DNA from: Ascarosepion bandense
Lineage: Eukaryota; Mollusca; Cephalopoda; Sepiida; Sepiidae
Direction of reading: 5' to 3'
NCBI GenBank assembly: GCA_037127315.1
Contig: JBBBDQ010000403.1
Coordinates: forward strand, 682,001-746,000
Length of the DNA stretch: 64,000 nucleotides
Shown here: positions 63,193 to 64,000 of the stretch, in pieces
Numbering within the stretch: position 1 is the stretch's first letter
Layout of the letters: the number at the start of each line of letters is the position of its first letter
Translations under genes and position numbers: made by a program
The notes under the pieces: generated by a model
Database searches by the model: none
What the model was told of the DNA's origin: nothing
The model's input: only the letters and a program-made list of their open reading frames with translations

Positions 63193-64000
63193 CACTCTAC
63201 GGCTACATCCAGTGACTGAACTGATGAGCATGAAGGGGAAGAGAACTTGTAATAGAGGAAGCGATTATTGTAGAATCAGATACCTTAGTAGTTATTTAAC
63301 GTTTTGTTTTACTATTGTTTTTATGTTGTATTCATTTACTAGTCACACTCACTTTGTCTAAATTTGCTGCAGGTATGTTATCAGTGCTTGACAGAAGAGT
63401 TGCTATGAGAATATTACCAGAAATAGACGGCGAAAACTGTTATAGCAGCTCTCTTTGTTTTCGTTTTCAAAATGACATTAAATCTTTATTTATACTCGGA
63501 CTATTATTCTCATTTTTATTGACATCGCTGTTGAAACTGGGGAGTATTCATTCATGCATAGTATGTCTTGGGCAAGAAGACCTCCAAGTTAAATCACAGC
63601 AGATGTCCACCACTTTGAAGTCTCTCCTTGGTTACGAACACGTGGCCGTTTATTCCATCGAGAAACTCTCCGTCTTGGCCTTTAAGTTCTGTTTAAGAAG
63701 GCTGCTGTCCAGCGATGCTGTGTCGTCCTCGCTAGGTTCATAGACATGAATTCCAATCTACCCCAATTGTGCTCGATATCCGTTGACTCTACAAGAATGT
63801 CAATTATCCTCATCTTTATTGTTGTTATAGTGTTGTGTAATCCGACCTTTTTCAGGTGTATATCGATCTTGGTAACCTATAACGGATTCTGTTTTTTTTT
63901 TTACAGTCAGTTTCACCCTGTACTAGGTTCGAGAGCCACTCTGGGCAGAGGGTTGCATTAAGAAGGAGTTTATAGGTGAAAATAACGGTTAACTCTAGAT
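63193..64000. other. unassigned sequence, including right arm of the inverted repeat
   Basis: The right arm of the 62.3 kb inverted repeat is at 63,545-63,630. 'atactcggactattattctc' near 63,497 recalls the Penelope-type terminal repeat (attcggactattgttctc). A 142-codon plus-strand ORF (63,315-63,743) overlaps both, has one hydrophobic stretch and no recognisable domain; I regard it as chance. Nothing else recognised to the end. Confidence 0.45.

Noticed and set aside
63315..63743. 142-codon ORF as a host gene
   Set aside because: It overlaps an inverted repeat arm and a Penelope-type repeat fragment, shows no domain, and no splice-bounded exon pattern was evident.

Overview
This is a repeat-dominated, intron-poor-in-signal stretch of an animal genome, most likely a cephalopod mollusc (octopus-like). 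No convincing host protein-coding exon was found. The suggestion of octopus comes from the abundant tRNA-headed SINEs, from RTE-type LINEs whose C-terminal domain (FYRRMLxISW, RKRQLKFLGH, TGQIEGKRDRGR) I associate with octopus sequence, and from long (TA)n, (CA)n and TATC tracts. That is recollection of families, not a database result, so the species call is an inference. Essentially every long ORF here is a fragment of a decayed transposable element.

Main families seen: (1) an RTE-type LINE (AP endonuclease, reverse transcriptase, GAA-rich 3' tail), with more than ten copies; the longest is at 45.0-47.95 kb. (2) A CR1/L2/Jockey-type LINE ending in a 'cttgctcggggtgaaa' plus 'gattaaaa' tail, about a dozen 5'-truncated copies. 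(3) A ~300 bp tRNA-derived SINE ('SINE A'), about 18 copies, several with clean ~10 bp target duplications, plus three rarer tRNA-like SINEs (B, C, D). (4) Non-autonomous Helitrons with A|TC...CTAG|T ends. (5) Penelope-like element pieces: reverse transcriptase at 47.95-48.8 kb and 43.4-43.8 kb (one element split by LINE insertions) and a GIY-YIG endonuclease at 36.0-36.5 kb followed by a terminal-repeat-like segment. (6) Mariner, pogo/Tigger and other Tc1/mariner remnants. (7) Several foldback hairpins.

Layout: 0-9 kb microsatellites, LINE tails, one complete Helitron; 9.1 kb a 5S rRNA-like gene fused to a SINE; 9.5-18 kb nested LINE/SINE debris; 19.65-20.51 kb a four-copy tandem array whose units start with U2 snRNA sequence; 22.1-24.1 kb a ~52-copy, 38 bp minisatellite whose minus strand carries a splice acceptor and donor back to back in each unit; 24.5-29.4 kb LINE, mariner and a head-to-head Helitron palindrome; 30-37 kb SINEs, LINEs, Penelope endonuclease; 37.6-41.3 kb long TA tracts, pogo and mariner remnants, two hairpins; 41.6-50.8 kb nested Penelope/LINE/SINE cluster; 52-57 kb LINEs and an inverted duplication; 57.4-59.9 kb a possible hAT-type segment containing a hairpin; 60.7-63.2 kb LINE debris.

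The items most worth a second look are the U2-headed array, the recursive-splice-site-like minisatellite, the 5S-SINE fusion with a compensated terminal stem, the SINE-palindrome-SINE composite and the perfect-looking hairpins at 25.6, 38.9, 41.0 and 58.3 kb.
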